Origin: Dolichospermum circinale AWQC310F
GTDB lineage: Bacteria; Cyanobacteriota; Cyanobacteriia; Cyanobacteriales; Nostocaceae
NCBI RefSeq assembly: GCF_000426925.1
Contig: NZ_KE384674.1
Location: forward strand, 206,680 to 242,860
Direction of reading: 5' to 3'
DNA length: 36,181 bases
This document shows, piece by piece, positions 8,671 to 15,344 of the stretch (the stretch's first letter is position 1; each line of letters opens with the position of its first letter). Under the pieces are notes generated by a model. The model saw nothing but the letters and a program-made list of their open reading frames with translations. It did not search any database and was not told the DNA's origin. The position numbers and the translations under genes were made by a program.

Positions 8671-8730
8671 CAGCAAGTTCAGCCTGAGTGAGGTACACCC
8701 TGTGCGGGCAAGATGCCCGCACCACAAGAG
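8671..8730. repeat. About 58-bp intergenic repeat with hairpin, copy 1
   Basis: The segment starts CAGCAAGTTCAGC and ends in a hairpin GTGCGGGCA (8702-8710), loop AGA, TGCCCGCAC (8714-8722). A diverged copy in the same orientation lies at 13048-13105, beyond the P450 gene, so the two copies bracket the peptide, lipoxygenase and P450 genes. Confidence 0.85.
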
Positions 8731-8856
8731 TTTTATTATTAATATCTGTACTTCATAAGGTCGGGAACTGCTGTATAATTTATGCTTATAAGAGCTAATA
8801 CATATATCTTAATTATTTAATAATTTATGAATTTGTTTATATTTAAATTAATAGGC

Positions 8857-9044
8857 AAAAGTGACAAAATTCCTACAGTAGTGCAACAATTATGTCCCTT
8901 TTTTTAGCTATTTTTAATCCGTAATTGCCTGTTTTTTGGTGATATTTTTAACTTAAAATGGCAATTTTACGGATTTTTGTGCGTGAAATGCTGTTATCAT
9001 CAAGCTATTGAAAGTGACAAAACTGAAACAATTATGTCACTTTT
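8857..9044. repeat. Nested inverted-repeat element upstream of the peptide gene
   Basis: The outer ends are AAAAGTGACA (from 8857) and TGTCACTTTT (to 9044), perfect 10-bp terminal inverted repeats. Each end also holds a second inner arm: TGTCCCTTTT at 8893-8902 (one mismatch) and AAAGTGACA at 9011-9019 (perfect with 9035-9043). Inside lies a further imperfect dyad, AATCCGTAATTGCC near 8916-8929 against GGCAATTTTACGGATT at 8960-8975. The element ends 115 bases before the peptide start. It could be a MITE-like remnant or a paired operator; the sequence does not decide. Confidence 0.6.
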
Positions 9045-9159
9045 ATTTTGTTTAAATCTCTAGACAGAGGTTTTTATTTTTAATATGATGTAGTCGGGAA
9101 ATGAAAAAGTACAACGTTTCCTGTTTTCTAGATTTTTTAAAATCAAGGAGAATACGAAG

Positions 9160-9318
9160 ATGGCTCGCATTCAAATTGCTGACTTAGCACAAGTTGAAAA
9201 CCAGTTTGATGAATTATCTGATTTGGAACTTGAGGTAGTGGGTGGTTGGATTTATTACACACCATATGGCTATGCTTGGAGGGCTGTTGGTAACTATTGG
9301 TGGTTTCGTCGTTACTAA
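9160..9318 (+). CDS. Double-glycine leader peptide, candidate RiPP/bacteriocin precursor with aromatic-rich core
   Basis: A 52-residue ORF with a strong ribosome site, AAGGAG at 9145-9150, nine bases before ATG. Residues 1-29 look like an acidic helical leader ending in LSDLELEVVGG, the classic double-glycine cleavage site of peptides processed by C39-peptidase ABC transporters. The predicted core, residues 30-52, has 11 aromatic residues out of 23 (W30, Y32, Y33, Y36, Y38, W40, Y46, W47, W48, F49, Y52), two Gly, three Arg, and no Cys or Ser. Lanthionine or azoline formation is therefore unlikely; aromatic cross-linking, or no modification, fits better. No transporter, radical-SAM or other maturase is adjacent; the nearest tailoring-type enzymes are the lipoxygenase and P450 on the opposite strand. 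The reading is strong as a peptide gene, inferred as a RiPP. Confidence 0.7.
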   Translation: MARIQIADLAQVENQFDELSDLELEVVGGWIYYTPYGYAWRAVGNYWWFRRY

Positions 9319-9358
9319 ACTTCTCTAGAGCATAAAACCAATCACACTGTACCATTAA

Positions 9359-9391
9359 ATGGTGGGTTACGCTGTCGCTAACCCACCCTAC
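9359..9391. repeat. 33-bp palindromic repeat, copy 2 (inverted)
   Basis: Exact reverse complement of 8598-8630, starting 41 bases after the peptide gene's stop. As a hairpin it could also terminate the peptide transcript. Confidence 0.9.
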
Positions 9392-9397
9392 ATTTTT

Positions 9398-9652
9398 CTC
9401 GTTTCCAGTCTCCGACTGGGAATGAAATCAAGACTGCTCTGCCTTCCATATATGATATAATTTCGTAATTAAACACTGAATTTTCATCATTAAAATAATG
9501 TTTTTTCTGGTAGCATTGGATTTTGATTCTCTTTAATTCTCGTTCCCAGTCTCCGACTGGGAATGCTACTTAGAGGCTCTGCCTCCATAATTTAGTATCA
9601 ATGAAGGCAGAGCCTTGCGTAATTCATTCCCATACTCTGTATGGGAACGAGA
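9398..9652. repeat. Cluster of three CTCGTTCCCAGTC-type repeats
   Basis: Three copies of a roughly 50-bp element: 9398-9446 and 9539-9589 in direct orientation (CTCGTTCCCAGTCTCCGACT, then GGGAATG, then a GCTCTGCCT tail), and 9604-9652 inverted. Each contains the small hairpin CCCAGTC-tccg-GACTGGG or a variant. These are typical cyanobacterial intergenic repeats and account for most of the gap after the peptide gene. Confidence 0.85.
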
Positions 9653-9891
9653 AAAGAGGTATTCAAGTAATTGAAGAAATTATTTTGCAAAATCGAATTG
9701 AGTTTAATATGGAAGATGAAATAGTGAATGATAAAGAATAAAATATCCCATTTTAATATTATTAAAAACAGACAAAAAAATATTGTAGAGCCGAGAATCC
9801 CTACCCATGGAACGTCTCTACAAGGGTTTCAAGTCACGCACATTTAATTCTCACAAGATGTCTAATGGGGTTTTGTCTATTCTGCAACTAG
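9653..9891 (+). other. Gene-free stretch with a possible coding remnant and a decayed palindromic repeat
   Basis: From 9653 to the stop at 9739-9741 one plus-strand frame reads GIQVIEEIILQNRIEFNMED and then an acidic end, which has the composition of a real protein C-terminus. The frame continues upstream only into the repeat at 9604-9652 (ATG at 9601), so it is probably the tail of a gene destroyed by repeat insertion. At 9785-9821 a GTAGAG...AACGTCTCTAC element is a degraded relative of the perfect hairpin at 34080-34107. Nothing else is evident before the lipoxygenase stop. Confidence 0.3.
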
Positions 9892-11538
9892 TTAAATACT
9901 AATACTGTTGAGAATAAGTCTTGGTTGGAGATATTCGTAATTTACTAAACGTCCCTTATTATTCAATTCAATTTTTCTCTGTACCATATTCAATTCTTGC
10001 TGAAATTTATTCACAACTTGGTCAGCATTTGGATCTGTAAATTCTTCCTCTTCATAATATCCCAGTCTGTCATAACGATAGTCTGAAAGTATGTACACAG
10101 TTGATAATTGGGTATTTGTGGGCTTGGCTGGTGGTAGAAAATCTATGAGGGCTTTACGGTCTTTAATATCACCCTTTTGTTGAATTGGTTGATAAGCAGC
10201 TAGGGGCATATTAGGAATAAAACCCATGTATTCATATTGGGAGAAATTAACCGCCGAATGCTGCGGACCACAAATATATATGATAGTAGTAACAATCTCC
10301 ACTAATTGTTCTAGGGTATCAATGCGATCGCTCATACCCTTAACTCTACCACCATCCTGAGCCACTAATTCCCGCGCCCAAGCTTGCAGTTCTGCGTCTG
10401 CTTTCAAGTCTGCTGAACTCTGATAATAAAGCTGCAAATAGTTAAATACAAACTTATTAATCGCATTCCATAACAAAATTCCATCATCCCGATAAGGATA
10501 ATGTGGTAAGTTTTTGACATCATTCACACCGCGATTTTTGAGTTCTCTGGGTAGAGCAAACTGGTCTAGACTCCAACTTTTATAGGCATCTACCACAATT
10601 TGCAATGATTCTTGCAGAGTTCCTGCTAATAATTCATCCACAAAACCGCCCCTACTAACCAGACGCTTGCGAGCTAAATCATTATTAGCCAACATAAACC
10701 GGAAATGGGGTTTGAGTAATATTCTCAGAGGATGATTTTCAGCCAGTTGACGGGGGGTGACAACAGCAAAGGGTTCCATTACCAGGTGAGTCCGGCATAA
10801 ATGGCTGCTCATTTCATGATGATTAGCATCAGCAATTTGCACACAGGACTTAGCATAAAACCAGGTTAAAGGGTCATCAAAAGGAGTTAGCAAGGGGCTG
10901 ACTTTACCTGCTTTGGGGGCGATTTGAATGGCTACAGGTACTAATTGGCCTCGATCTTGAAAGCCTGAAGTGCGCCAACAGAAAAAAGCTAGAGGTGCTG
11001 GTAGGTACTTTTTTCCTTTGGCATAAGTGCCACCTTGAATGAACGCCAAGGATCTATAATCAGCGACATATAGATTTCCGGTTGCCAATCTTTCAATTAA
11101 ATTAATAGAACTGCCAAACTTATCCTGTAATTCTTCAATGGTAAAGGCAAAGTTAGCTGGCATTTGCTTAATTTGACGTAAAACCATCGGATTTACTCCA
11201 CAAAGCCGTTGTTCGGCGAAGGAATCATCGGTTTCATAGGTTTTCATCACATTAGGTTTTTGCAAAACTGGGAAAAAGTCCTCATAATCTTGCAATTCAT
11301 CTAAAGGATCCCACATAGCATGAGTTTTAACAGCCATCATATTTAGAGGAAGTTCTGCTGCCTCTAATGTCCGTTCAGCAATATACTTAGTAGAAAAATT
11401 CTCTGCGGGAGGTACGCTTTTGAGCATCGCCATAGGCGGCAAAAAATCATACATGAATTGATACTCTTTGCGGCCTTTCTCTAGACAAGATTGGCGTTGT
11501 GCGGGGTTCGGGTCATTTTGAGGTAGAAATGGCTGCAT
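9892..11538 (-). CDS. Bacterial lipoxygenase (mini-LOX)
   Basis: A 548-residue protein comprising only the catalytic lipoxygenase domain; there is no N-terminal PLAT domain. All five non-haem iron ligands are visible: H241 and H246 in HHEMSSHLCRTH (H-x4-H, followed by the conserved H251), H427 and N431 in QHSAVNF, and the C-terminal isoleucine I548 carboxylate. NHPLRILLKPHFR and PLAAYQP are further family landmarks. Lipoxygenases insert O2 into polyunsaturated fatty acids to give hydroperoxides; regio- and stereospecificity cannot be read safely here. No signal peptide is seen, so the enzyme is cytoplasmic or membrane-associated. It is the second gene of an operon, 17 bp after the P450, which is its likely partner. 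Confidence 0.92.
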   Translation of the reverse strand: MQPFLPQNDPNPAQRQSCLEKGRKEYQFMYDFLPPMAMLKSVPPAENFSTKYIAERTLEAAELPLNMMAVKTHAMWDPLDELQDYEDFFPVLQKPNVMKTYETDDSFAEQRLCGVNPMVLRQIKQMPANFAFTIEELQDKFGSSINLIERLATGNLYVADYRSLAFIQGGTYAKGKKYLPAPLAFFCWRTSGFQDRGQLVPVAIQIAPKAGKVSPLLTPFDDPLTWFYAKSCVQIADANHHEMSSHLCRTHLVMEPFAVVTPRQLAENHPLRILLKPHFRFMLANNDLARKRLVSRGGFVDELLAGTLQESLQIVVDAYKSWSLDQFALPRELKNRGVNDVKNLPHYPYRDDGILLWNAINKFVFNYLQLYYQSSADLKADAELQAWARELVAQDGGRVKGMSDRIDTLEQLVEIVTTIIYICGPQHSAVNFSQYEYMGFIPNMPLAAYQPIQQKGDIKDRKALIDFLPPAKPTNTQLSTVYILSDYRYDRLGYYEEEEFTDPNADQVVNKFQQELNMVQRKIELNNKGRLVNYEYLQPRLILNSISI

Positions 11539-11555
11539 AATATTGATGATATGGA

Positions 11556-12920
11556 CTAGGATATTTGGTTTAAGTAAGAACGACGGGCTTTACCCACGCT
11601 AATAATAACATTGGTTAGCATTTCTAATGCTAAATCTTTCCCCGGACAAATGCGGCCCGCATGACGAGAACCAACGGAATTAAAACCCATGTGAAAAGGG
11701 CAAAGATTTTCTCTGTTTGCATTAAATTCATAAGCAGTTTTTCCCCAAAAATCTTCACTTAACATCCCCAAAAGCATAGGAATTAAAATTTTAGTTCCTT
11801 TCGGAAAGGTTCGCGCTTTACCTGCCAATGTTACCCTAAATGGTTCTGTCGCTACTCGGTGAGAGGCACTTACAGGCATAAACAGACGGGCGCATTCTAA
11901 CAGAAAAAGTTGAATACTAGGACGATCATTAAGATCGAGCCTGTCCCAATAACTCTTAATATCAATTTTATCAGTTTGACGACCTTGGTAAGCAGGAAGG
12001 GATTGATAACCTAATGCTGTTTTTCCCAAGTGTAATGGTCCTTGCAACCCGGCAATACTCATTAAAGATACCATCAGTTTTGCAAGTTCTCGCCGCGTCA
12101 TTTGATGATATTTAGGGTCGTTCTCTTGAAAATTAGCTAAGGCTGGAGAATTTTCGTAAATCGTCGCTACTTGCTCCACTAGTTTAGGAACTTGACGAAA
12201 TCCCCATATATTTAACTTTTCTAAACTACTGCTGCCAGCAAAATAATATAATGTTCCCCTTTTGGTATAGTGTAAGGTTGTGATAATTCTGATTGTTACT
12301 TCATCATCAGGATTAATGCCAAAAATAACGTAGTGAAGATACCGGACTAAAAAGCCCATCCAATCTCGTTGATCATTATTGAAAAATTCTTCTAAACTAT
12401 TATTGGTAATTCTATCTACATAATCAGCCGCTAACTTATTGAACAAACGTTGTGCTACTTGATCATTTTGACGCATTACCATTTCTTCGTTAAAGAAGTA
12501 ATTATCAACACACTGACGGAAAGCATCATGATTTTCCCCACCGGCTGCTGGGTCTGAGAGAGTAATTAAAAGAACATTGCGACCTCCTTGATCAATTCCC
12601 GGAGCATGACTAGAACTCAGCATAGAAGTTCCTAGTCTCCAGTCACGGGCTTGGGGTGAGGTTAAGGCAGTTTCTAGGGTTTTAAAGTCTCCTAAGACTA
12701 CTTCCCCCGCACAACAAAAGGCATTACCCAGCACTTGCCTTTTCCTATCTAGGTAAGGTGGATCATTGGCAATTGTTCCCTCTACAAAACTGATTATAGG
12801 CAGAAAGGTACGGCTGACTGGGTTTTGAGGGTTCTGTATTGCCCAGGCTTGAAAGTGATTCAGGGCTTTGTCTAATAATGATGGCTGAAAATTGGTTTCT
12901 GGTCTGGTAGTTGGTCGCAT
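11556..12920 (-). CDS. Cytochrome P450, probable hydroperoxide-rearranging type (CYP74/PpoA-like)
   Basis: Taken from ATG at 12920 (454 aa); an in-frame TTG at 12977 would add an unlikely basic 19 residues. The K-helix ExxR is E342-C-A-R345, and the haem thiolate is C425 in GRICPGKDLALEM. The haem loop is non-standard: only R and G around the Cys match the FxxGxRxCxG consensus. The I-helix region reads MSIAGLQGPLHLG and lacks the acid-alcohol pair used to activate O2. Both traits are known in P450s that use a fatty-acid hydroperoxide as substrate, such as plant CYP74 and the P450 half of fungal diol synthases. It lies first in an operon with a lipoxygenase, which would supply that substrate. 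The product (allene oxide, aldehyde, epoxy-alcohol or diol) is not predictable. A peroxygenase-like role on another substrate remains possible. Confidence 0.82.
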   Translation of the reverse strand: MRPTTRPETNFQPSLLDKALNHFQAWAIQNPQNPVSRTFLPIISFVEGTIANDPPYLDRKRQVLGNAFCCAGEVVLGDFKTLETALTSPQARDWRLGTSMLSSSHAPGIDQGGRNVLLITLSDPAAGGENHDAFRQCVDNYFFNEEMVMRQNDQVAQRLFNKLAADYVDRITNNSLEEFFNNDQRDWMGFLVRYLHYVIFGINPDDEVTIRIITTLHYTKRGTLYYFAGSSSLEKLNIWGFRQVPKLVEQVATIYENSPALANFQENDPKYHQMTRRELAKLMVSLMSIAGLQGPLHLGKTALGYQSLPAYQGRQTDKIDIKSYWDRLDLNDRPSIQLFLLECARLFMPVSASHRVATEPFRVTLAGKARTFPKGTKILIPMLLGMLSEDFWGKTAYEFNANRENLCPFHMGFNSVGSRHAGRICPGKDLALEMLTNVIISVGKARRSYLNQIS

Positions 12921-13047
12921 AAAGGTTATTTTTTTTCTTCTGAGTATAAATATATTCAATAATCCAGTTTTGATCAATATTTTTTAATTTTTGATATTTA
13001 TAGTGTTTTTCAGTATGATTAAGTATACATAATTTTGTTCCTTGTTA

Positions 13048-13105
13048 CAGCAAGTTCAGCTTGAATGAGGTACACTTTATGCGGGCAGGATGCCCGCACC
13101 ACAAT
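13048..13105. repeat. About 58-bp intergenic repeat with hairpin, copy 2
   Basis: Diverged copy of 8671-8730 in the same orientation, with CAGCAAGTTCAGC at its start and a GCGGGCA...TGCCCGC hairpin. It sits upstream of the P450 promoter region. Confidence 0.85.
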
Positions 13106-13221
13106 GTTTTTATCATTGTTCATGTATTGTTTAACACTAATAATACTTAATTGAGATTGCATAATTTTGATTTGATGGCTGAGAAATTAGGTATAATTCT
13201 ATTTTATTAAAAAAACTTCCC

Positions 13222-13902
13222 ATGAGCCAAACTGCGATAAATCTCGTTGCTATATCTGTTTTTCTGATGACTTTTTCTACTTTATTAGGACCGTTAATAC
13301 ATCTTTCTCCCACAATACCAGCTTTAGCTACAGTGACGTTTTTAGGAATTGCAACTTTAGATAATTTCAGCTTTCAAGGTAAGGGAGGAACGATATTTTT
13401 AGACTTCCTGGCACGATTTTCTCCAGAATATAAAGAACGCATTTTACATCATGAAGCAGGTCATTTTCTCGTGGCTCACTTGTTAGAAATCCCCATAACT
13501 GGCTATACTCTTAGTGCGTGGGAAGCTTGGAAACAAGGACAACCAGGACAAGGGGGGGTATCAATAGATGATAGGGAGTTAACAACGCAAATAGAAAAAG
13601 GTGAAATTAGTACCCAAATTTTAGAACGCTATTGTACAATTTTAATGGCGGGAATTGCTGCGGAAACTTTGATTTTTGATGCTCCTCAAGGTGGAAATGA
13701 TGATAAAATTAAGTTAATGCAATTTTTACAGGTTCTTGGTTTTTCTGAGGATATTTATCAGCAAAAACAACGGTTTCATTTGCTGCAATCTAAAAATCTG
13801 ATTCAGGAGAATTGGGAAAGTTATCAAGCTTTGGTGTCAGCAATGAAAAAAGGGGTTGATGTTCAAGAGTGTAAAAAGGTGATTCGTGAGAGTGCGACAT
13901 AA
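13222..13902 (+). CDS. Membrane-anchored FtsH-type (M41-like) zinc peptidase without AAA domain
   Basis: A 226-residue protein with one or two hydrophobic segments in residues 5-47, followed by a soluble peptidase domain. HHEAGH contains the zinc motif H77-E-A-G-H81. Further on LMAGIAAETLIFDAPQGGNDD parallels the FtsH segment GG..AEE..FG...TGA.ND, with D160 or D161 as the third zinc ligand. The AAA ATPase module of FtsH is absent, so it must act without its own unfoldase or with a partner. Such stand-alone M41 relatives occur in cyanobacteria and plastids. The substrate is unknown. It is followed 35 bp downstream by a Uma2 gene on the same strand. Confidence 0.8.
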   Translation: MSQTAINLVAISVFLMTFSTLLGPLIHLSPTIPALATVTFLGIATLDNFSFQGKGGTIFLDFLARFSPEYKERILHHEAGHFLVAHLLEIPITGYTLSAWEAWKQGQPGQGGVSIDDRELTTQIEKGEISTQILERYCTILMAGIAAETLIFDAPQGGNDDKIKLMQFLQVLGFSEDIYQQKQRFHLLQSKNLIQENWESYQALVSAMKKGVDVQECKKVIRESAT

Positions 13903-13937
13903 TAGAAATATAAATTATAGCTTGAGGACAGTGAAAA

Positions 13938-14792
13938 ATGTATCAAACAGATCCGCCACTTTCCCCTAAAGAAACATTACCCACAATGTATGATCTACCG
14001 AGTGAAGATCCAGAGGAGAAAGGTTTGCCAGATCAATTCCATTTATTACAACCACAATTATTATCAGAAACATTTGCACCTGCTAATTATCATAGTCAGG
14101 AAATATTTACAGGTAGTGACATGAATCTGTATTATGATTCTCGTCATCCATTGTGGTATAAACGTCCTGATTGGTTTGCGGTTTTAGGTGTACCATATTT
14201 ATATGGTGATCATGAAGATTTAAGATTAAGTTATGTAGTGTGGCAAGAAGCTGTTAATCCCTATATTATCGTTGAATTGCTATCACCAGGAACAGAAAAA
14301 GAAGATTTAGGTCAAACATTGCGAGATGTGGAAAAACCTCCTGTTAAATGGGAGATTTATGAGCAGATTTTAAGAGTACCTTATTACGCAATTTTTGATC
14401 GTTATCAATCTGAGTTTAGAATGTTTCAGTTAAATGGCGATCGCTATATTGAAGCAAATTTAACAAATTCCCGCTTCTGGATACCCAGTATAGAATTAGG
14501 TTTAGGAGTTTGGGAAGGAAGTTATAAAAACGTCAATATGCCTTGGTTGCGTTGGTATGATAAAAATGGTAATTGGGTATTAACTCCCGCAGATCAAGAA
14601 AAACAACGCGCAAATCAAGAAAAACAACGCGCAAATCAAGAAAAACAACGCGCAAATCAAGAAAAACAACGCGCAGACCAAGAAAGACAACGCGCAGACC
14701 AAGAAAGACAACGCGCAGATCAAGAAAGACAAAAAACAGAAAAATTAATTGCACAATTGCGTGCTTTAGGTGTTGAACCAGAGATAGATTAA
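13938..14792 (+). CDS. Uma2 family endonuclease-like protein with heptad-repeat tail
   Basis: A 284-residue protein. Residues about 60-195 form a Uma2 (DUF820) domain, a PD-(D/E)xK-like nuclease fold: KRPDWFAVLGVPY, LSYVVWQEAVNPYIIVELLSPGTEKEDLG, and 'YEQILRVPYYAIFDRYQSEFRMF'. The tail, residues 218-266, is seven exact heptads of the form A(N/D)QE(K/R)QR, predicted to be a charged coiled coil, followed by 'LIAQLRALGVEPE', a common ending of this family. The family is greatly expanded in cyanobacteria and its biological role is unclear. The heptads correspond to a 21-bp DNA repeat at 14589-14735, so copy number may vary between strains. Confidence 0.88.
   Translation: MYQTDPPLSPKETLPTMYDLPSEDPEEKGLPDQFHLLQPQLLSETFAPANYHSQEIFTGSDMNLYYDSRHPLWYKRPDWFAVLGVPYLYGDHEDLRLSYVVWQEAVNPYIIVELLSPGTEKEDLGQTLRDVEKPPVKWEIYEQILRVPYYAIFDRYQSEFRMFQLNGDRYIEANLTNSRFWIPSIELGLGVWEGSYKNVNMPWLRWYDKNGNWVLTPADQEKQRANQEKQRANQEKQRANQEKQRADQERQRADQERQRADQERQKTEKLIAQLRALGVEPEID
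14589..14735 (+). repeat. Seven tandem 21-bp units inside the Uma2 gene
   Basis: Units GCA(A/G)A(T/C)CAAGAAA(A/G)ACAACGC run head to tail from 14589. Units 2-4 are identical (with AAACAACGC ends) and units 5-6 are identical with GACC and AGAC changes, showing duplication in two blocks. Each unit encodes one protein heptad, so changes in copy number keep the frame. Confidence 0.95.
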
Positions 14793-14798
14793 AGATTC

Positions 14799-14864
14799 AG
14801 ATCCCCGACTTCTACCAAGAAATCATAATTTATTGATAGGATTAAATAAAAAATTCGGGGATCT
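14799..14864. repeat. Inverted repeat AGATCCCCGA...TCGGGGATCT after the Uma2 gene
   Basis: Perfect 10-bp arms at 14799-14808 and 14855-14864 with a 46-nt AT-rich loop, lying 7 bases after the stop. A shorter version with the same arms is found after alaS at 20197-20226. It may be a terminator or an interspersed repeat. Confidence 0.7.
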
Positions 14865-15005
14865 TAGACATCATAATTTTTATTGTCCTCTCCCTGGGTT
14901 ACAGTCTGCAAAACCCAAAGCTTCTGTATCCAAAAAACTAGCGATTCTCTTTCAGAGACACTACGTGAACGCCATTTCAATAATAGCCTCAACTGATACT
15001 CAATT

Positions 15006-15230
15006 TCAGTAAAAAGCTTTAGGCCCACCACTGAAGCGACTACGCAAATTTTTAGTCTTACCAATGTAGAGTAATCCATCGGTCTGGTGTCTAATTGCGT
15101 AAATTCCAGGAACAGCAGGAATTTTATCAAACTTGCGGTTTAAGGGTTGACATTGCTCAAAGGGAGTGAATGCGATCACATCTAATATTACTTTAACCTG
15201 GTTTTTTAGATCAGATTCTTTTGCCCACAT
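15006..15230 (-). pseudogene. GIY-YIG nuclease-like gene, truncated
   Basis: The 74-residue product starts MWAKESDLKNQVKVILD and reaches PGIYAIRHQTDGLLYIGKTK, the GIY and YIG strands of the nuclease, followed by NLRSRFSGGPKAF and then a stop at a T-rich run. Full domains need roughly 40 more residues, including the conserved Glu that binds metal, so the protein is incomplete. A minus-one shift at the T run would open 49 more codons, but that extension does not resemble a GIY-YIG C-terminus. I read it as a decayed gene. Function of related short cyanobacterial proteins is unknown. Confidence 0.6.
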
Positions 15231-15344
15231 GAAAACAAGAAGGTGTATTCACAAGAATTATCCCATAAATCATCGGGAAAATTGTCATATATATATTTGT
15301 GGTAAAATTTGGGACAGTAAATTAACCAGGTTTTAGGGTTTGAT

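Noticed and set aside
8857-9044. End of a Tn7-like (CRISPR-associated) transposon, because GTGACA and ATTATGTCAC motifs recall such ends
   Set aside because: The arrangement is a small palindrome rather than an ordered series of transposase sites, and no tnsB, tnsC, tniQ or cas12k gene is in the window.
9160-9318. Lanthipeptide or cyanobactin precursor
   Set aside because: The core has no Cys or Ser and one Thr, and no lanthionine synthetase or cyanobactin protease is nearby.
9143-9355. Minus-strand ORF of 70 codons over the peptide gene
   Set aside because: It is the antisense shadow of the 9160-9318 gene, which has a strong ribosome site and a meaningful leader.
9601-9741. A 46-codon plus-strand ORF after the peptide gene
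   Set aside because: Its start and first third lie inside an interspersed CTCGTTCCC-type repeat and it has no ribosome site; only the tail looks coding, so it is described as a remnant, not a gene.
11556-12977. Longer P450 start at TTG 12977
   Set aside because: It adds an odd MIKTGLLNIFILRRKK extension from a rare start; the ATG at 12920 begins the conserved-looking protein.
14589-14735. CRISPR-like array
   Set aside because: The units are contiguous 21-mers without spacers and encode protein heptads.
14533-14776. Long open frames on both strands across the 21-bp array, including an Arg/Lys/Thr-rich 67-aa product
   Set aside because: They stay open only because the repeat unit is a multiple of three with no stop in those frames; the Uma2 frame explains the DNA.
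14864-15005. Minus-strand continuation of the GIY-YIG gene in a shifted frame
   Set aside because: The translated extension does not resemble the missing part of a GIY-YIG domain, so a simple frameshift repair is not supported.
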